Positions 21,184-32,127 of a DNA stretch of 64,000 nucleotides are shown here, piece after piece (the stretch's first letter is position 1; every line of letters begins with the position of its first letter). The stretch is taken from the NCBI GenBank assembly GCA_022606425.2, contig JAHDVF020000524.1, positions 744,001 through 808,000 on the forward strand. Reading direction: 5' to 3'. The translations under genes and the position numbers were made by a program. The DNA is from Lepidostoma basale (taxonomy: Eukaryota > Arthropoda > Insecta > Trichoptera > Lepidostomatidae). The notes under the pieces were generated by a model. That model ran no database searches. It was not told the DNA's origin and saw only the letters and a program-made list of their open reading frames with translations.

Positions 21184-21202
21184 ACTAACTAACATCGCGC
21201 CG
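21184..21202 (-). mobile_element. LINE-A 3' tip, first part
   Basis: CTAACTAACATCGCGCCG is the reverse of the LINE-A end. The rest of this copy lies at 22937-23030, on the other side of the Transib-like element. Confidence 0.8.
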
Positions 21203-22936
21203 CACTTACGTGGATTGTTAAGAATTAGCCGGTCATAAGTCAAATTTCAAAATCGATGTTAAAAATACCAAGAAAAACCCAGGATCCAAAGAAATGTCCC
21301 AGTAACAATAATCGACTATCCCCAACCTCGAATCTTTTACCGTGTGCGCACGCAGGTGGTTGAAACATGTCCGCCTAACGAAGTGCACGTCGTCATTGTT
21401 CTTAGCGCTCTCAGTATAAACATTTAACAAGGAGAATTTTGCCTTGTCCACCTAATATTTCGAAGTTATCGTTATGGATTCGAATAACTCAGGTAATGAT
21501 CAATATTTCTTGATGTGTTTAACATACTTTAAAAGTTATTTTATATTATTTGTAGAACCTCAAAAAAAGGTGGTCTAGTAATGAAATTTTTACTTAATTT
21601 TCAAGTTTATAAGACATTTTGTTATATTATGGCGTCCTATCGCGTAATGTTTGTTCCTGTATTGTATACATCTTATATTTGGATAATTAATGACATAAAA
21701 TTTGGCTGCGGATAGCTGCGGTTGACCAAATAACAGTTATTTTTTTAAAAAGGATGACTTCACTTTTTTTATCAACTTTTTCTTAAAATGTAATAAAGTG
21801 TGATTTTCTCTATTTTAGGTATATCTGATACATTGGGTACAAAAACCATAAGCTGTAAATATCTTTACGATCAAATGCAGCAGCAAGATTTACCTAATTT
21901 AGATGAAAAAATTAAATATCTAGAAAATCACCTATTGTCCTGTTGTGGTGACACTCCAGATAATCTAAGCAGTTTCAAACAAAGATTTGCATATTTTAAA
22001 ACACCAATGAAAGAAAAATGGTCGAAAGCCCATAGAAAAGAGGCAATGTTTCTTAAAACTCATGAAAAGTGGTTAGAAGGAACATTTGAACTTTCAGCAA
22101 ACAAGCAAACTCGACCAGGTCGGCCTTCTAAATCATTTGAAGATTCTAATGAGAGGACTAAAAGAAGAAAAACGGAGAAAATACGTTCTTCGCTTAATAA
22201 AGAAGTAATCGTTCATGCAGCGCAAACAACATTACAGGCTCGAGGGAAAAGGGATGCTTCGAAAATACTACGGGAAATATAACGATTTGATGAATATGCC
22301 ATGGCAACTGCGAAATTATATGTCGAGTTATATAGTTGGCACCCAATGATTCCGACCTTGCATAAAATATTGATTCATGGTGCAGTTGTAATTGAAAATG
22401 CCATATTACCCATAGGACAGTTGTCGGAAGAGGCAGCAGAAGCCAGAAATAAGCACTTTCGATTATACCGCGAAAACTACGCAAGAAAGTTCTCGAGGGA
22501 GGAATGCAACCTTGATATACATATATAATAGATTATTGAGTTCAGATCCACTATTAAGTAGCATGAAACAAACAAAAAAACGATCAAACCAGGTTCATTT
22601 TGCCCTGAAACAATGAATATGTTACTACCAGCTGACCCTAATACCGAATCCGATATTTCAGACATGGATCAAGATTTGTCCAAAAATGTATAAACAAATT
22701 TAAAATACTTATTTGCACCTCAATTATTAATCTGTAACAAGATTTTTTTTTGTTTGTAAAATTTGTAAAAAAAAAAAAAAAATTCCTCGAGATTTAGTAT
22801 TTTTTTATATTTTTGGCTGGGAAAAAAAATAATTTTTTTACTAAGGAAAATTTTTTACGATAATATTTATGATTTGAAGTCAAAATACACCGTAAAATAA
22901 TTTTGACCGCCTAAATCATTTAAATCCACCTATGTG
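21203..22936 (+). mobile_element. Transib/RAG1-like DNA transposon, 1734 bp, complete ends
   Basis: The left end begins CACTTACGTGGATTG. The right end read inward begins CACATAGGTGGATTT. 25 of the first 33 positions agree, including the later (A/T)TTAG.CGGTCA block. The flanks are CGCCG at 21198-21202 and CGCCG at 22937-22941, a perfect 5-bp duplication. Transib transposons are known for 5-bp GC-rich duplications (consensus CGNCG) and ends starting CAC, like the RAG recombination signal heptamer. The duplication lies within a LINE-A 3' end, so that copy is the target. The body holds a broken transposase gene with one intron. Element length is about half that expected, in line with loss of the middle of the gene. 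Confidence 0.85.
21474..22693 (+). pseudogene. Transib/RAG1-like transposase, spliced, internally deleted
   Basis: Exon 1 (21474-21492) encodes MDSNNS plus one base; donor GTAATG; acceptor TATTTTAG at 21818. Exon 2 continues in frame as GISDTLGTKTISCKYLYDQ. The N-terminal part ends with GRPSKSFEDSNERTKRRKTE and ASKILREI. A stop at 22280-22282 follows, and the same frame goes on as RFDEYAMATAKLYVELYSWH, HKILIHG, LPIGQLSEEAAEARNKHFRL. This last block matches RAG1 near its catalytic glutamate (HKTLAHV, then SEGNESGNKLFRRFRK). The equivalent Glu codon is 22439-22441. Two frameshifts then lead through RLLSSDPLLSSM to PETMNMLLPADPNTESDISD and a stop at 22691. The region that should hold the two catalytic Asp residues is missing at the 22280 junction. 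Cannot be active; could be a substrate for a full-length relative. Confidence 0.8.
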
Positions 22937-23031
22937 CGCCGTCTCTCCAAGGGGTAAGCAGAAAAAACGGACCGCCACACTGTTCTTTCCTGACATAGTT
23001 CTCTCATTTCATCAACATTCAAACGTCGTTA
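22937..23031 (-). mobile_element. LINE-A 3' end, second part
   Basis: CGCCGTCTCTCCAAGGGGTA, ACCGCCACACTGTTC and TCAACATTCAAACGTCG. Continues the copy cut by the Transib-like insertion at 21198-21202. Confidence 0.8.
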
Positions 23032-23603
23032 TCGAGAAATTAATAAATGATGTCAGTGAAGAGATTGGAAAAGGATATTCGCAGCAAACAGATGCTACTT
23101 TGGCCTCTAGTGTCGCGTCTACTGTCTAGGAAGACAAAGACCACAATATATAAAAAGCTGATTAGACCAGTCCTAACATATGCCTCGGAGACTTGGACGC
23201 TCACTAAACGGGATAAAACAAAATAAACTGCTTCGAAAGGAAGATCCTCATAGGAAGATAGTCAGACGTGGAGAAGGAGACACAACACAGAGCTCAACGA
23301 TCTATACAAGGACGTCACCATGGTCAAGTTTATAAAGATTAACAGACTGCGCTGGTTAGGGCACTTGCACCGCATGTGGGATCTGGAGCTCCCCAAAAGA
23401 GTGTTGTATGACAATCCAGTAGGGCAAAGAAGCGTCGGCAGGCCGAGACTGCGATGGTTGGATGGTGCCGTGGCAGACTGTCGGGTTCTGGAGCAGCAAG
23501 ACTGGGAGGTGGCGGCCAGAGACAGGATGGGATAGAGACGTTTCTTGGAGGAGGCTAAGACACAGCAAGGGTTGTAGCGCCGGAGAAGAAGAAGAAGAAG
23601 ATA
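23032..23603 (+). pseudogene. LINE-E reverse transcriptase C-terminal remnant
   Basis: In order: WPLVSRLLSRKTKTTIYKKL, IRPVLTYASETWTLTKRDK (with a stop after), then in another frame KFIKINRLRWLGHLHRM, PVGQRSVGRPRLRWLDG and DCRVLEQQDWEVAARDR. It ends near a GAAGAAGAAG run. The order YG/ASETW, RLRWxGHxxRM, GRPxxRW, W is the standard C-terminus of arthropod endonuclease/reverse-transcriptase elements. Frameshifts at about 23226 and 23290 make it dead. Confidence 0.8.
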
Positions 23604-23650
23604 ATGCCACGATAGGCGAAACATATCATTTTCATAAAATATAATATTAC
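23604..23650 (+). repeat. HH-9 half-palindrome
   Basis: GATAATGCCACGATAGGCGAAAC then ATATCATTTTCATAAAATATA: right-hand arm only. Confidence 0.5.
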
Positions 23651-23689
23651 ATTTTCATTACATTTTTTAGATAATAGATGTTATCATTA

Positions 23690-24365
23690 TTTTAGTTCAT
23701 ATATTTTAGTTCAATCTACACTAGCGCCATCTATTGAGACTAGAGGTAAGCATTAAGCAGAACATCTGTATTAATGTAATGTGTAAGGCTATCAACCCAA
23801 TTATCACATATTAATAATTAACGCCTGGAATATGTGAAATGTTTCTCAACATGGTAGCATATATACGAGTACATCTTTCAAAAAAAATTCAGACGTGGTG
23901 GTCGTAAGAAGGGAGGAATGGGGAATGTTGTATTATAAAAAGCGATCGCTTAACCCAACCAATGACAGGTCATAAGTCCTGTAAACGCCTCGACCACCAT
24001 ATTCTGTTTCCAAATAATTTACATCTTCGCCTTTATAATTATTAATTATTAATGATTAATACACCCGTAATGGGTAAAATTAATACACCCGACGACCATG
24101 GCAAGAGCTCTGACTTCCATTCCGAAGGTCCCGGGTTCGATTCCCTGCGATGGCCGTGTGATTGTCACACTGTCTTTGGTCTGGTGTAGAATTCACGTGA
24201 CAATAAAATGGCTATAGATTGACTACCTATCACATATCATGAGAATCATCAATATAATAGCTAAAAATAATGTGTATACAGTAATTGGGTTCAAACGGCC
24301 TGTTGTATAAAAAAAAAATACAGTATTTGTCTACAAGTATTTGTATACATTAAAAAAATCTACTT
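23690..24365 (-). repeat. repeat R interrupted by SINE-1
   Basis: Carries CACTAGCGCCATCTATTGAG, GTGGTGGTCGTAAGAAGGG, AACCCAACCAATGACAGG, GTAAACGCCTCGACCACC and ACCCGTAATGGGTAAAATTA. SINE-1 then interrupts (24085-24318), and CAGTATTTGTCTACAAGTAT resumes, exactly the order of the uninterrupted copy at 50495-50786. Confidence 0.75.
24085..24318 (+). mobile_element. SINE-1 copy (subtype b) inside repeat R
   Basis: Weak A box (ATGGCAAGAGCTCTG region), B box GGTTCGATTCC, TCTTTGGTCTGGTGTAG, and the subtype b end TACAGTAATTGGGTTCAAAC with an A-rich tail. Confidence 0.8.
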
Positions 24366-24840
24366 TAAAGTTTGGTGAAACATTTTTTGTAATATGAATC
24401 GTCATCCAGTTACGCTACAGTTTTAGACAGAAGATTTTTCCAAAAAGATAATCAGTTACAGATGGCATCTTATCTAAGATACGGTAATAAATATTCGGAA
24501 CTGGTAGCAATTATTTGAATTTGGAAGTTCTCGAGCATAATATCAATAACGAACTGTCAATTTTGCAATCTTTACCGTTACCGGTAGAACTGTGAACACG
24601 AAAATATCGGTAATTTGATACCGGTTTTGCCGAATTTATCTTTTAACGTAATACAAACTTACTTCTTGTAAATATAATTCCCACATATATTTACCATTTA
24701 TCATAAATTATTTTATAACCTATTAAAAACTATTTTAATGGTTTTACCATTTTTATGTTTGCCCAGTGGAGTCGTTAATTAATAAAATAATAATAAAACT
24801 CTAATTTTAATGCATTTTTAAAGAATGATTTAAAACAGCA
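24366..24840. other. unassigned AT-rich stretch
   Basis: No repeat match or coding frame seen. Confidence 0.4.
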
Positions 24841-25262
24841 ACAACAAAACATAACGCCGTTTTCCCGATGGGTAAGGCAGAAAAGACCGCAATCCTACTT
24901 GATCCTAACACACGTCTCTAACTTCCTTCACATTCATACATACATTTACGCACGTCGATTCTTTCGAATTCTAACACCGTTAAAATTTGAATAATTTTGT
25001 TAAATCAAGTTTTCCTCGGTCTCCCAAGACGTATAATTTTTTAACTACTCTACCTTTATCCATGGTTTTCAAATGTCCTACATCCTTTCATAATGTTGTT
25101 AATAAAAATTTCTTCTGTTCTACATTTCTTCCTGATATCACATTTGAAATTCTGCATTTGAAATTCTGTTCTATGTACATCGTTTTATTACACATACGTC
25201 TAAGGTATCTCATTTCTATGGCAGTTCTTTTGCTCTCATCCGTCATTGTTTGCTGTTTTTTT
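24841..25262 (-). mobile_element. LINE-A' fragment
   Basis: CATAACGCCGTTTTCCCGAT at the 3' end, then ATCATGTTAACGC-type RT C-terminal codons decayed by many frameshifts, to ACATACGTCTAAGGTATCTC. Old copy. Confidence 0.65.
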
Positions 25263-25584
25263 TTTCACTTTTGAGAATATGGTATATTTCTAGACACGGT
25301 TCGAATTTATGATACATTTGTGATCGGGAGAACCATGTTAACTGTTTATATCTCTTTTAAATACTTAATTATTCAATTAAAAAATGTGTGTATACAATAA
25401 TACGAGAAAAAGAAATCTGTTGATCAAAAATATGTATTTTTTAATGATTTGATCAGTTTCGAAAGGGGCGACAGGGATGTGAGTTAAAGCTCCTTTTTTC
25501 GAAGTACAGAATCATAATTGAATCGTTTTCATCTATGAGCTATCGAATCATCGTATCATGTCGAAAAAAACCACGAAAGTGGAA

Positions 25585-25619
25585 ATAAAGATGGAGACTG
25601 TAACGATCTTCGAAACGTC
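25585..25619 (+). ncRNA. hammerhead-like motif, family HH-4
   Basis: ATAAAGA (CTGAAGA decayed), T, stem GGAGA/TCTTC (one G-U pair), GAA, ACGT, C, then GGTCGAGAAAGACG. Partner family at 29780-29820. Confidence 0.4.
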
Positions 25620-25625
25620 GGTCGA

Positions 25626-26870
25626 GAAAGACGGGTTGCACGAATTTCCCCAAGATCCCAAAATCAAATACACTCAAACATGGTTATTACGAGAAAAACG
25701 AGAGTGACTGTATTTGCTCGTTATATCAGAAAATAGATATTTTAAAATTCTTATAAACATACCAATCACATGAAGACATGAAATATCCGCAGCAGTCACA
25801 TTAACAGTTTTAAGAATTTTTTTTGAAAATATTTTTGCATATGGTAAGAAGCAACTCGTTATAAAAGTGAATAAATAATAAACCAAAAAGTCAACGAATG
25901 TTTCCTCGTTACATCTGAGATCTCGCTATTTCCGTGATCATAATAACAGAGATCGACTGTAGTTATTTTATTATATAATACAATTTATTCACTTAATTTA
26001 TTTTATGCAATCGTCATTTTGTTTTGGCATTATAATACCAAGAAGGCAGACATGTTAACCAGTCATCCATGGAATATAAAACCTCAACCCGTTCATCACG
26101 TTTTGATGGTTCGTGAGTTATCGGTGTCTTAAGGTCAGATCCACCGAAATGCAGACGAAATAATGATTGATCCACCATTTTAGAAGCTTACGCAGAAATT
26201 TTGTTCATTACTAATCGCTTTTTAATAACACCCGACTATTATTTATATATTTGTTTAACCGCATCAATCACTAGATATGTACATTCTTTAAATACATATA
26301 CGAAAATGATTAACAGTTTTTGTTAATGGACATTATAGAACCCGGTGGTAAGTTATACACATCGGGCTTAAGAAAAAGATTGTCGGCAATTATCGGCTTA
26401 CTTCGGATTTACAAAACGCCAACTGTTTATTCATATTCTTTATTTATTAGTCTATATTGTTAATTCTTCTAATCATTTATTCATTTATTTGGGATAATAG
26501 ACAGCGATTACAGTACATAAATAAAACACATAGAATTTGTTTTGTTGAAATCTAAAATGTTCGATTTTCTAACGAAATTTTGTTTTTGTTATGTATGATT
26601 TAAATAGCACTCCATAGCATGCGAGTACAATTCTTCAAGAAGATGCAATGAATTTCAATATTCTGTTGAAACGTGTACGTGTTTATATATTATTCATTAC
26701 TCAAGGACTGCCGCGAATTCCTTGTAGGGATCACGCAGCTTTTGACCACGGCCGGTACCGCAGCAGTTCTCGGGTTATAAACATACAAGATTGTGTGTTG
26801 GGGTGCTCAGGGCAGGCGCGTGAATTATTTTCAACTAGCGGACTCGATAACCAGGCCGGCCCAATTCCAC
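25626..26870. other. unassigned stretch, about 1.2 kb
   Basis: AT-rich to about 26640, with no match to other parts of the window. GC-richer at 26700-26860, with an unrecognised 76-codon frame (26648-26878). I see no splice-and-frame pattern to support a gene. Confidence 0.4.
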
Positions 26871-26871
26871 T

Positions 26872-27090
26872 TCAATGAAGCTGAAATTGGACCATATAGC
26901 GAGGAGAGCGGATAATCGGTGGACGTAACGCACCCTGGATTGGCGACCAAGAACCGGGCAGACCACAGGCAAGATGGTCTGATGACATCAAGTGAGTGGA
27001 TGGAGGTCAATGACATAGAGTAGCGAGGGATAGAGAGTTGTGGAAGTCGGGAAGGGAGGCCTATGTCCAAAACTAGATTACTAATGGCTG
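26872..27090 (+). mobile_element. RTE-C C-terminal remnant
   Basis: One frame gives NWTI, then GDQEPGRPQARWSDDIK and RVARDRELWKSGREAYVQN, with interspersed stops. This is the WxGH / GRPQ.RW.DD / A.DRELW...EAYVQ order of RTE-type elements. Confidence 0.7.
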
Positions 27091-27375
27091 GTGATGTTGA
27101 TGATACAGTATATATCATTTAAACGATTACAATTAAAGTCAAATGTCAATTCATTTATGTCATCTAACGACGTGTTTTTACAAATACATGACATCCATTA
27201 ATGATTTAATTTGCTATGCAGTAGTGTCACAATGATATACTGAGTAATTAAAACTGACTTGAGCGCCATCTCTCGGTGAATCACATTATACACAAGTAAA
27301 CATTAACATCAAACAAAATAAAAATAATATAATAATCCAAAATAGACTCTAACGTTCTGGCGTTAAGATATTTAT
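27091..27375. other. unassigned AT-rich stretch
   Basis: Nothing recognised. Confidence 0.4.
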
Positions 27376-27948
27376 TTGCTCGTCACACTAATCGATAACA
27401 CACCCATAGAGCAAGCCATACGATTCAATTACTATCTCGGTATTGAGATTTGTAGCCACAGTGATCTATATGACGAAGTGCGAGCACAAACCAGCAAAGC
27501 GGCCGTGGCTGGCTGCTTGCGCGACACCATATGGAGGAACAAACACATGCTATCCGAAAGTTAAGTCAAGATTATTCAAGGCATGCATCCGCCCTATCGT
27601 GACGTATGGAATCGAGGTCAGAGCCAATACCAGTATAACTAAGAACCTTCTTAGATTAGCAGAAATGCGATCCCTATGCTTCATCAAAGGCAAAACCCTC
27701 AGAGATCGGATCAGAAATGAAACGATAAGATCTGTATGTGATTTTGAGGACATAGTGAGATGGGGAAGATGCAGAAGGCGCTTTTGAAGAAACCGTTAAA
27801 CCAGAATTGTTAAAGATGAAAACCCAAGTAGCAAGAGACTATCAGGAAGGCCGCCAAAAAGATGGAGAGATGGCTGGACATCATCATCCCAGGATAACTC
27901 ACCATTACAAACAGGTCATACGGCCTAAATTAAGAGAAAAAAGAAGAA
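27376..27948 (+). pseudogene. LINE-G reverse transcriptase C-terminal remnant
   Basis: Frames in order: FNYYLGIEICSHSDLYDEVR, TSKAAVAGCLRDTIWRNKHM (then stop), KSRLFKACIRPIVTYGIEVR, EMRSLCFIKGKTLRDRIRNE, VCDFEDIVRWGRCRRRF (stop), RLSGRPPKRWRDGW, and a short AAG tail. One plus-one shift divides the first two blocks from the rest. It corresponds to the thumb and the C-terminal tail of a non-LTR ORF2. Best-preserved LINE-G copy. Confidence 0.8.
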
Positions 27949-28033
27949 GGCTTATCATTAATTTTTAAGTGTTTTAAAATTGCATTATAATCTTGTTCGT
28001 ATCAAATTCAATAATTTGTGAACTTTTTAAACC

Positions 28034-28621
28034 TTTCTTCTTCTTCTTCTTCAGCCCGTATTGACCGTCCACTCCTGGACCTACGTCTACGGCCTACGCC
28101 TCCTCTCGCATTTTCCATTCTCTTCTATTCTGAGCGATCCGCATCCAGGCACTTCCCGCACTTCTCCGGATATCGTCGCGCCAACGCAACTGTGGGCGAC
28201 CAACTCCACGCTTTGCCGTCCTTGGCCACCAGCACAGCAGTCGTCTTGTCCACTTTTCTTCTGGATCGCGAGCGACATGTCCCGCTCATCGCCATTTGAG
28301 GGTTGCGGCCATCTTGACAACATCGGAAACCTTTGTCCTGACTCTTATGTCCTCATTTCTGAGTCTGTCCCGTAAACTGATACCCAACATGGCTCTCTCC
28401 ATTGCTCTCTGAGTGACTCTTAGCTTGTTGGCACTTTTTTGTGACATTGTGACTGTCTCAATACCATAAGTGAACATTGGCAAGATACAGGCATTGAACA
28501 CTCTCCTTTTCAGGTTGATGGGTATTTTCGGATTTTTCAAAATGTGACCAAGATTTTTGAATGCTGCCCAGCTAAACCTTTGCTGAAGTAATATTACTAA
28601 ACAGTGAAAAATTCGGCGCAA
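28034..28621 (-). pseudogene. RTE-C reverse transcriptase C-terminal remnant
   Basis: Minus strand from 28621: NLGHILKNPKIPINLKRRVF, CILPMFTYGIETVTMSQK, KLRVTQRAMERAMLGISLRD, RLRNEDIRVRTKVSDVVKM, ATLKWRWAG in a shifted frame, and a GAAGAAGAAG tail at 28034-28052. The KLRVTQRAMERAMLG block is typical of RTE-type elements in insects. Open for 111 codons, then frameshifted. Confidence 0.85.
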
Positions 28622-29039
28622 TCGGTTCGGCGTTGGTCGAGTTTATTGATCTCTTAGCTACGAACATTGCCTTTTTTGTATATAATAGAGATACACCATT
28701 TTAACAATACCAAGAACTATCGATTTGATGAATCTTAACGCATTAACCGGTTTGAGAAGATTTTTTTATCATTAAATATTTGTGCAGTAGTTTTCGAAAC
28801 AGGATTCTTGATTTTGATCTACAAGTCATAGGTTTAATAACTTGTTAAATACTGAGTATAAATGGCGACAAATGCCAGTTATTTCACTGCAAGTGTCCTA
28901 TGACAACATTAGCCCCACACATTCATTCACTGTTAAAGGGTTATTTTGTTTCTTTGTGTTTTGTTTGTTTATACAGCAGGTCGTTTGGGCCCCATTAACA
29001 ATTTGTTTTTAGCAATTATATCAATATATTGTTGTGTGC
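28622..29039. other. mostly unassigned; SINE-1b 3' scrap at 28968-29025 (-)
   Basis: The scrap reads TATACAGCAGGTCGTTTGGG in plus sense, the reverse of the subtype b end. The rest is AT-rich with nothing recognised. Confidence 0.45.
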
Positions 29040-29445
29040 GACCATAAGATGTGTGCGACCTATCATGCTATATGGGATCGAGTGCAAGGCGGACACCTCA
29101 ATCACAAAAAACGCGCTCAGTGTCAGAAATGAAGACGCTCCGATATATATCTGGCAAGACACTGCATGAGAGGATAAGGAATACACGGATAAGGGAGATA
29201 TGCTAGGTCGAGGATGTCGTTAGGTGGGGAAGGCGAAGGAGAAGATACTGGTATGCACACGTGAGGAGCATGGATCCATCCAGACTCAACTTCAATGTGT
29301 TTCACGGCCAGTCCCAAGGTAGACGACCCCCGGGCAGACCACCAAAGAGATGGATCGACAGCTGGGAGTCGACTTCGCAGGAGGCCAATTACTCTTAAGA
29401 AACAGGCCACTAGGCCTACACTAAGAATAAGAAGAAGAAGAAGAG
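29040..29445 (+). mobile_element. LINE-G remnant with AAG tail
   Basis: VRPIMLYGIECKADTSITKN, then shifted TLRYISGKTLHERIRNTRIR, VEDVVRWGRRRRRYWYAHVR, GRRPPGRPPKRWIDSWES, and AAGAAGAAGAAGAAG at the end. Several frameshifts. Confidence 0.8.
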
Positions 29446-29451
29446 AAGATA

Positions 29452-29587
29452 TTAATTCCTATGACATGTGATAAGTAGCTTATCTATCCCCATTTTACTG
29501 TCACGTGAAAACTACACTAGACTAAAGACAGGGTGACAATCACATTGCCAATGCCGGGAATCGACTCCAGGACCTTCGGTGTGGCTG
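29452..29587 (-). mobile_element. SINE-1 internal fragment
   Basis: Carries the GTCACGTGAA...GTGTGACAATCAC-type body and a degenerate B box (GGAATCGACTCC in plus sense). Both ends are missing. Confidence 0.7.
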
Positions 29588-29600
29588 TTGTTTGTAACAC

Positions 29601-29636
29601 CTGATGATGCCAATATCGGTTGGCGGAACAGCTGTG
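29601..29636 (+). ncRNA. hammerhead-like motif, family HH-5, decayed
   Basis: Intact CTGATGA, T, stem GCCAAT/GTTGGC with loop ATCG, but GGAAC instead of GAAAC, and GTGTG where GTC is expected. Confidence 0.4.
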
Positions 29637-29779
29637 TCGACATTCTCAAAAAGCTTATAATAAAATAATATGATATTATAAAAGTGTTGCAAATTTAACA
29701 GTGAATTATTTAGAATCACTTGGATCTTCACATCACATCGCTTGGATCTTAGTTAAATCCGTGTAGCTCGTCTTTCTGG

Positions 29780-29820
29780 ACCGACGTTTTGAAGATCGTT
29801 GCTGTCTCCATCTTCAGGGT
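29780..29820 (-). ncRNA. hammerhead-like motif, family HH-4
   Basis: Minus strand: ACC, CTGAAGA, T, GGAGA...TCTTC stem, AAAAC (G12 changed), ACGT, C, then GGT. The flanking ACC and GGT would pair as a short stem I. Confidence 0.45.
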
Positions 29821-29951
29821 GGTTATATTCCAAGATCCCTAAATACATATTGCAACTAACGGTGATAATCTACGTAACTGTGGCTTTCCATTGTAAAAAA
29901 AAGCATATTATTTAATAAGTATTTCTTTGTACAGACTTCAGTTATATTTTG

Positions 29952-29990
29952 ACACCTAAAGATGAAGGTCACCTCCGAAATATGTAGTGT
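29952..29990 (+). ncRNA. hammerhead-like motif, family HH-3
   Basis: ACAC, CTAAAGA, T, GAAGG/CCTCC, GAA, ATATGT, A, GTGT. Stem I ACAC/GTGT is kept; box base G5 and stem III have drifted. Confidence 0.45.
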
Positions 29991-30049
29991 TTAATATTTT
30001 TATTGATAAAGATATTGAATAAATTAAAGTGGAACATAAATAGCGATGT

Positions 30050-30730
30050 TTTTTTAAATGGACTAGAAAGCAATAATTTAAAATCTACGCTATTTCAATT
30101 TTGCAAATAGTCCTATTTTAAACATGTTCCTCAATTTGTTTAGCCCTGTTTTTGGTACTTTTTTATAAACACGATCCCCGAGGCTAGCATAGCAGTAACG
30201 TACGTGACGCGGTTAGGAATTTGATCGTTTTTCGTATGGTGCGACATGCAGGTAAATACCATACAAGCCGTCACTGGAATCTGATACTCTCAATAAAACC
30301 TTTCAGGGCAGGTGTAATGCGCTTTGAAAGACTCCCGTATGTGTAAAACCCTTTTTATAATCCTGAACATTCCCACGAGCAGTATAAGTAGAAGATGTAT
30401 TGTAAAAAGTGACTGCACAACTGAACGCAATTCACTATCATATCATACAAATTGTATTTAAGTTTTTAGTATTTGGCGCGTTTTACTATTAAATTTATTT
30501 GATACCTAGGAATTCTTTCTTGTAAAACGTTAAAAAACGATAGGATTGAATTGTTAGATAAATAATTAACAAGTGTGTAGCTGTACTTCGTATTTTTAAG
30601 TGATTGATGTTACGTTAATGTCAGGAAGTACACGTTATAATATTCTTCTTCGGATCTTCAGAGATTTCATTTGTTACTTCCGTAATTATATAAAATACTC
30701 GCTACGTCAAATCGTGCGAACTGTAAGAAA
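30050..30730. other. unassigned stretch
   Basis: No ORF, repeat match or tRNA box. A CpG-containing part lies at 30170-30290. Confidence 0.4.
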
Positions 30731-30734
30731 AACT

Positions 30735-30845
30735 AGTTAACTAACTAACCTTCATACCGTTTCTCCGAAAGGGCTGGTTCCTGACATTTCTTTTCTCGCT
30801 TCTTCAACATCCATACAATATGTCGTGCACGCAAATGGATTTCTC
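30735..30845 (-). mobile_element. LINE-A 3' end fragment
   Basis: AACTAACTAACC tail, CCGTTTCTCCGAAAGGG, a deletion of the ATGGACCGCC part, TCCTGACATTTCTTTTCTCG. Confidence 0.7.
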
Positions 30846-30865
30846 TAGAATAGTAATAAATGAAA

Positions 30866-31042
30866 TCTTCTTCTTCTTCTCCCTCAGCCTATTCCGTCTC
30901 TTTCCTGGACAAAGACCTCCTCCATTCGCTTCGCTGTCACTCTGTCCTGTGCAGACTGCATCCAGGTTATTCCGAAGTGTCTGTTCAGGTTATCCTTCCA
31001 GCGTATTTGCGGTCGCCCTGCACTTCTTTTTGCCGTCCACAA
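30866..31042 (-). mobile_element. RTE-C 3' end
   Basis: Minus sense: ACTCTGTCCTGTGCAGACTG (plus), the codons for QSAQDR, and GGAAGAAGAAGAAG tail at 30866-30885. Close to the copies at 37532, 55082 and 57043. Confidence 0.75.
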
Positions 31043-31100
31043 TAATAATAATAATAAAAAAAAAAATAATAATAATAATAATAATAAAAAAAAGAAAAAA
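31041..31100 (+). repeat. AAT/A-rich microsatellite
   Basis: AATAATAATAATAATAA and A runs; a simple repeat next to an RTE-C end. Confidence 0.8.
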
Positions 31101-31864
31101 AAGAGTAATTAGAAGGAACAATTACACATAGTATAGAGTAAAAAATGATTAAACATAATAAATTAAAAACGATAAACAGTAACAGGAAGAAGATTACATT
31201 AATAGGAAAGGTGACAATAGTTGATGGGAGTATTATTATTTTTTAGCGAGATGATATAGGCAAAACGTTTTTAATGTACTATATACTAATGGGTAATAAG
31301 CTGGAATTTGGTTATTTATAACAATTAGTTTACATTTTTTGGGCTTTAAAATTTGTAAATTTTTTATTTCTCTAATTTTTTGAGGATTATTTGCAACGGA
31401 AACAATGGACTATTAAAAAAATCAAGTAAATACAATATATACGTAAATACGTATTTATTATTCGTGAATACGTAAAATTGTTATTATATGGGACTTTTTT
31501 ATTATTTTTAAATGGGTAGCATTAAGAAACTTGTGTAGCAAGGCTGGGGTACTTGAGTGGGCTGGTTGTTAATGTGTATTTAACCAATTACCAGCGAAAG
31601 AAAAGCTTTAAAAACGTATTTACTGCATTCGACCGCGAAAGTAAATAAATATTAATTTATATTGCAAATAAAATTTTACACGACCATACCGTAAAAACCT
31701 TAATGTGTTAAATGATAATGTATGTATATTTTATTGTATTTACTTTGCAAACTGCGGCTTGGGAGCCAAATGCGGGTCTTGAAGGGCGTGTTGACAATAA
31801 GATTTTAGAAGAAACCTTGAAAATGTAAGGCCATTGAATTAAGTTCAGTTCAATTCAGTTAAAC
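31101..31864. other. unassigned AT-rich stretch
   Basis: Nothing recognised. Confidence 0.4.
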
Positions 31865-32127
31865 AGCCTTCTACTTAAATACTTCTCCACCTATTCCTGT
31901 CTCGTGCTTTTCGCATCCAATTGCCTGCAATTCTTCGAATGTCATCGGACCTTCGTCTGGGGTGTCTCCCTCTGTTTCTTTTATCATCGCGGGGTCTTCA
32001 CTCCACCACCCTTCTGGTCCATCTATCGTCTACCTATCTGGCAACATGTCCCGCAAATGACCATTTAAGCCTAGCCAACCTTTCGACGACATCTGTTACT
32101 TCCGACCTTCTACGTATTTCAGTATAA
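31865..32127 (-). mobile_element. RTE-C C-terminal remnant
   Basis: Minus strand: IRRSEVTDVVERLARLKWSF, AGHVAR, VDDRWTRRVVEWRPRD and RRRSDDIRRIAGNWMRKARD. One internal stop (AR-stop-VDD). Good agreement with the RTE C-terminal order. Confidence 0.8.
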
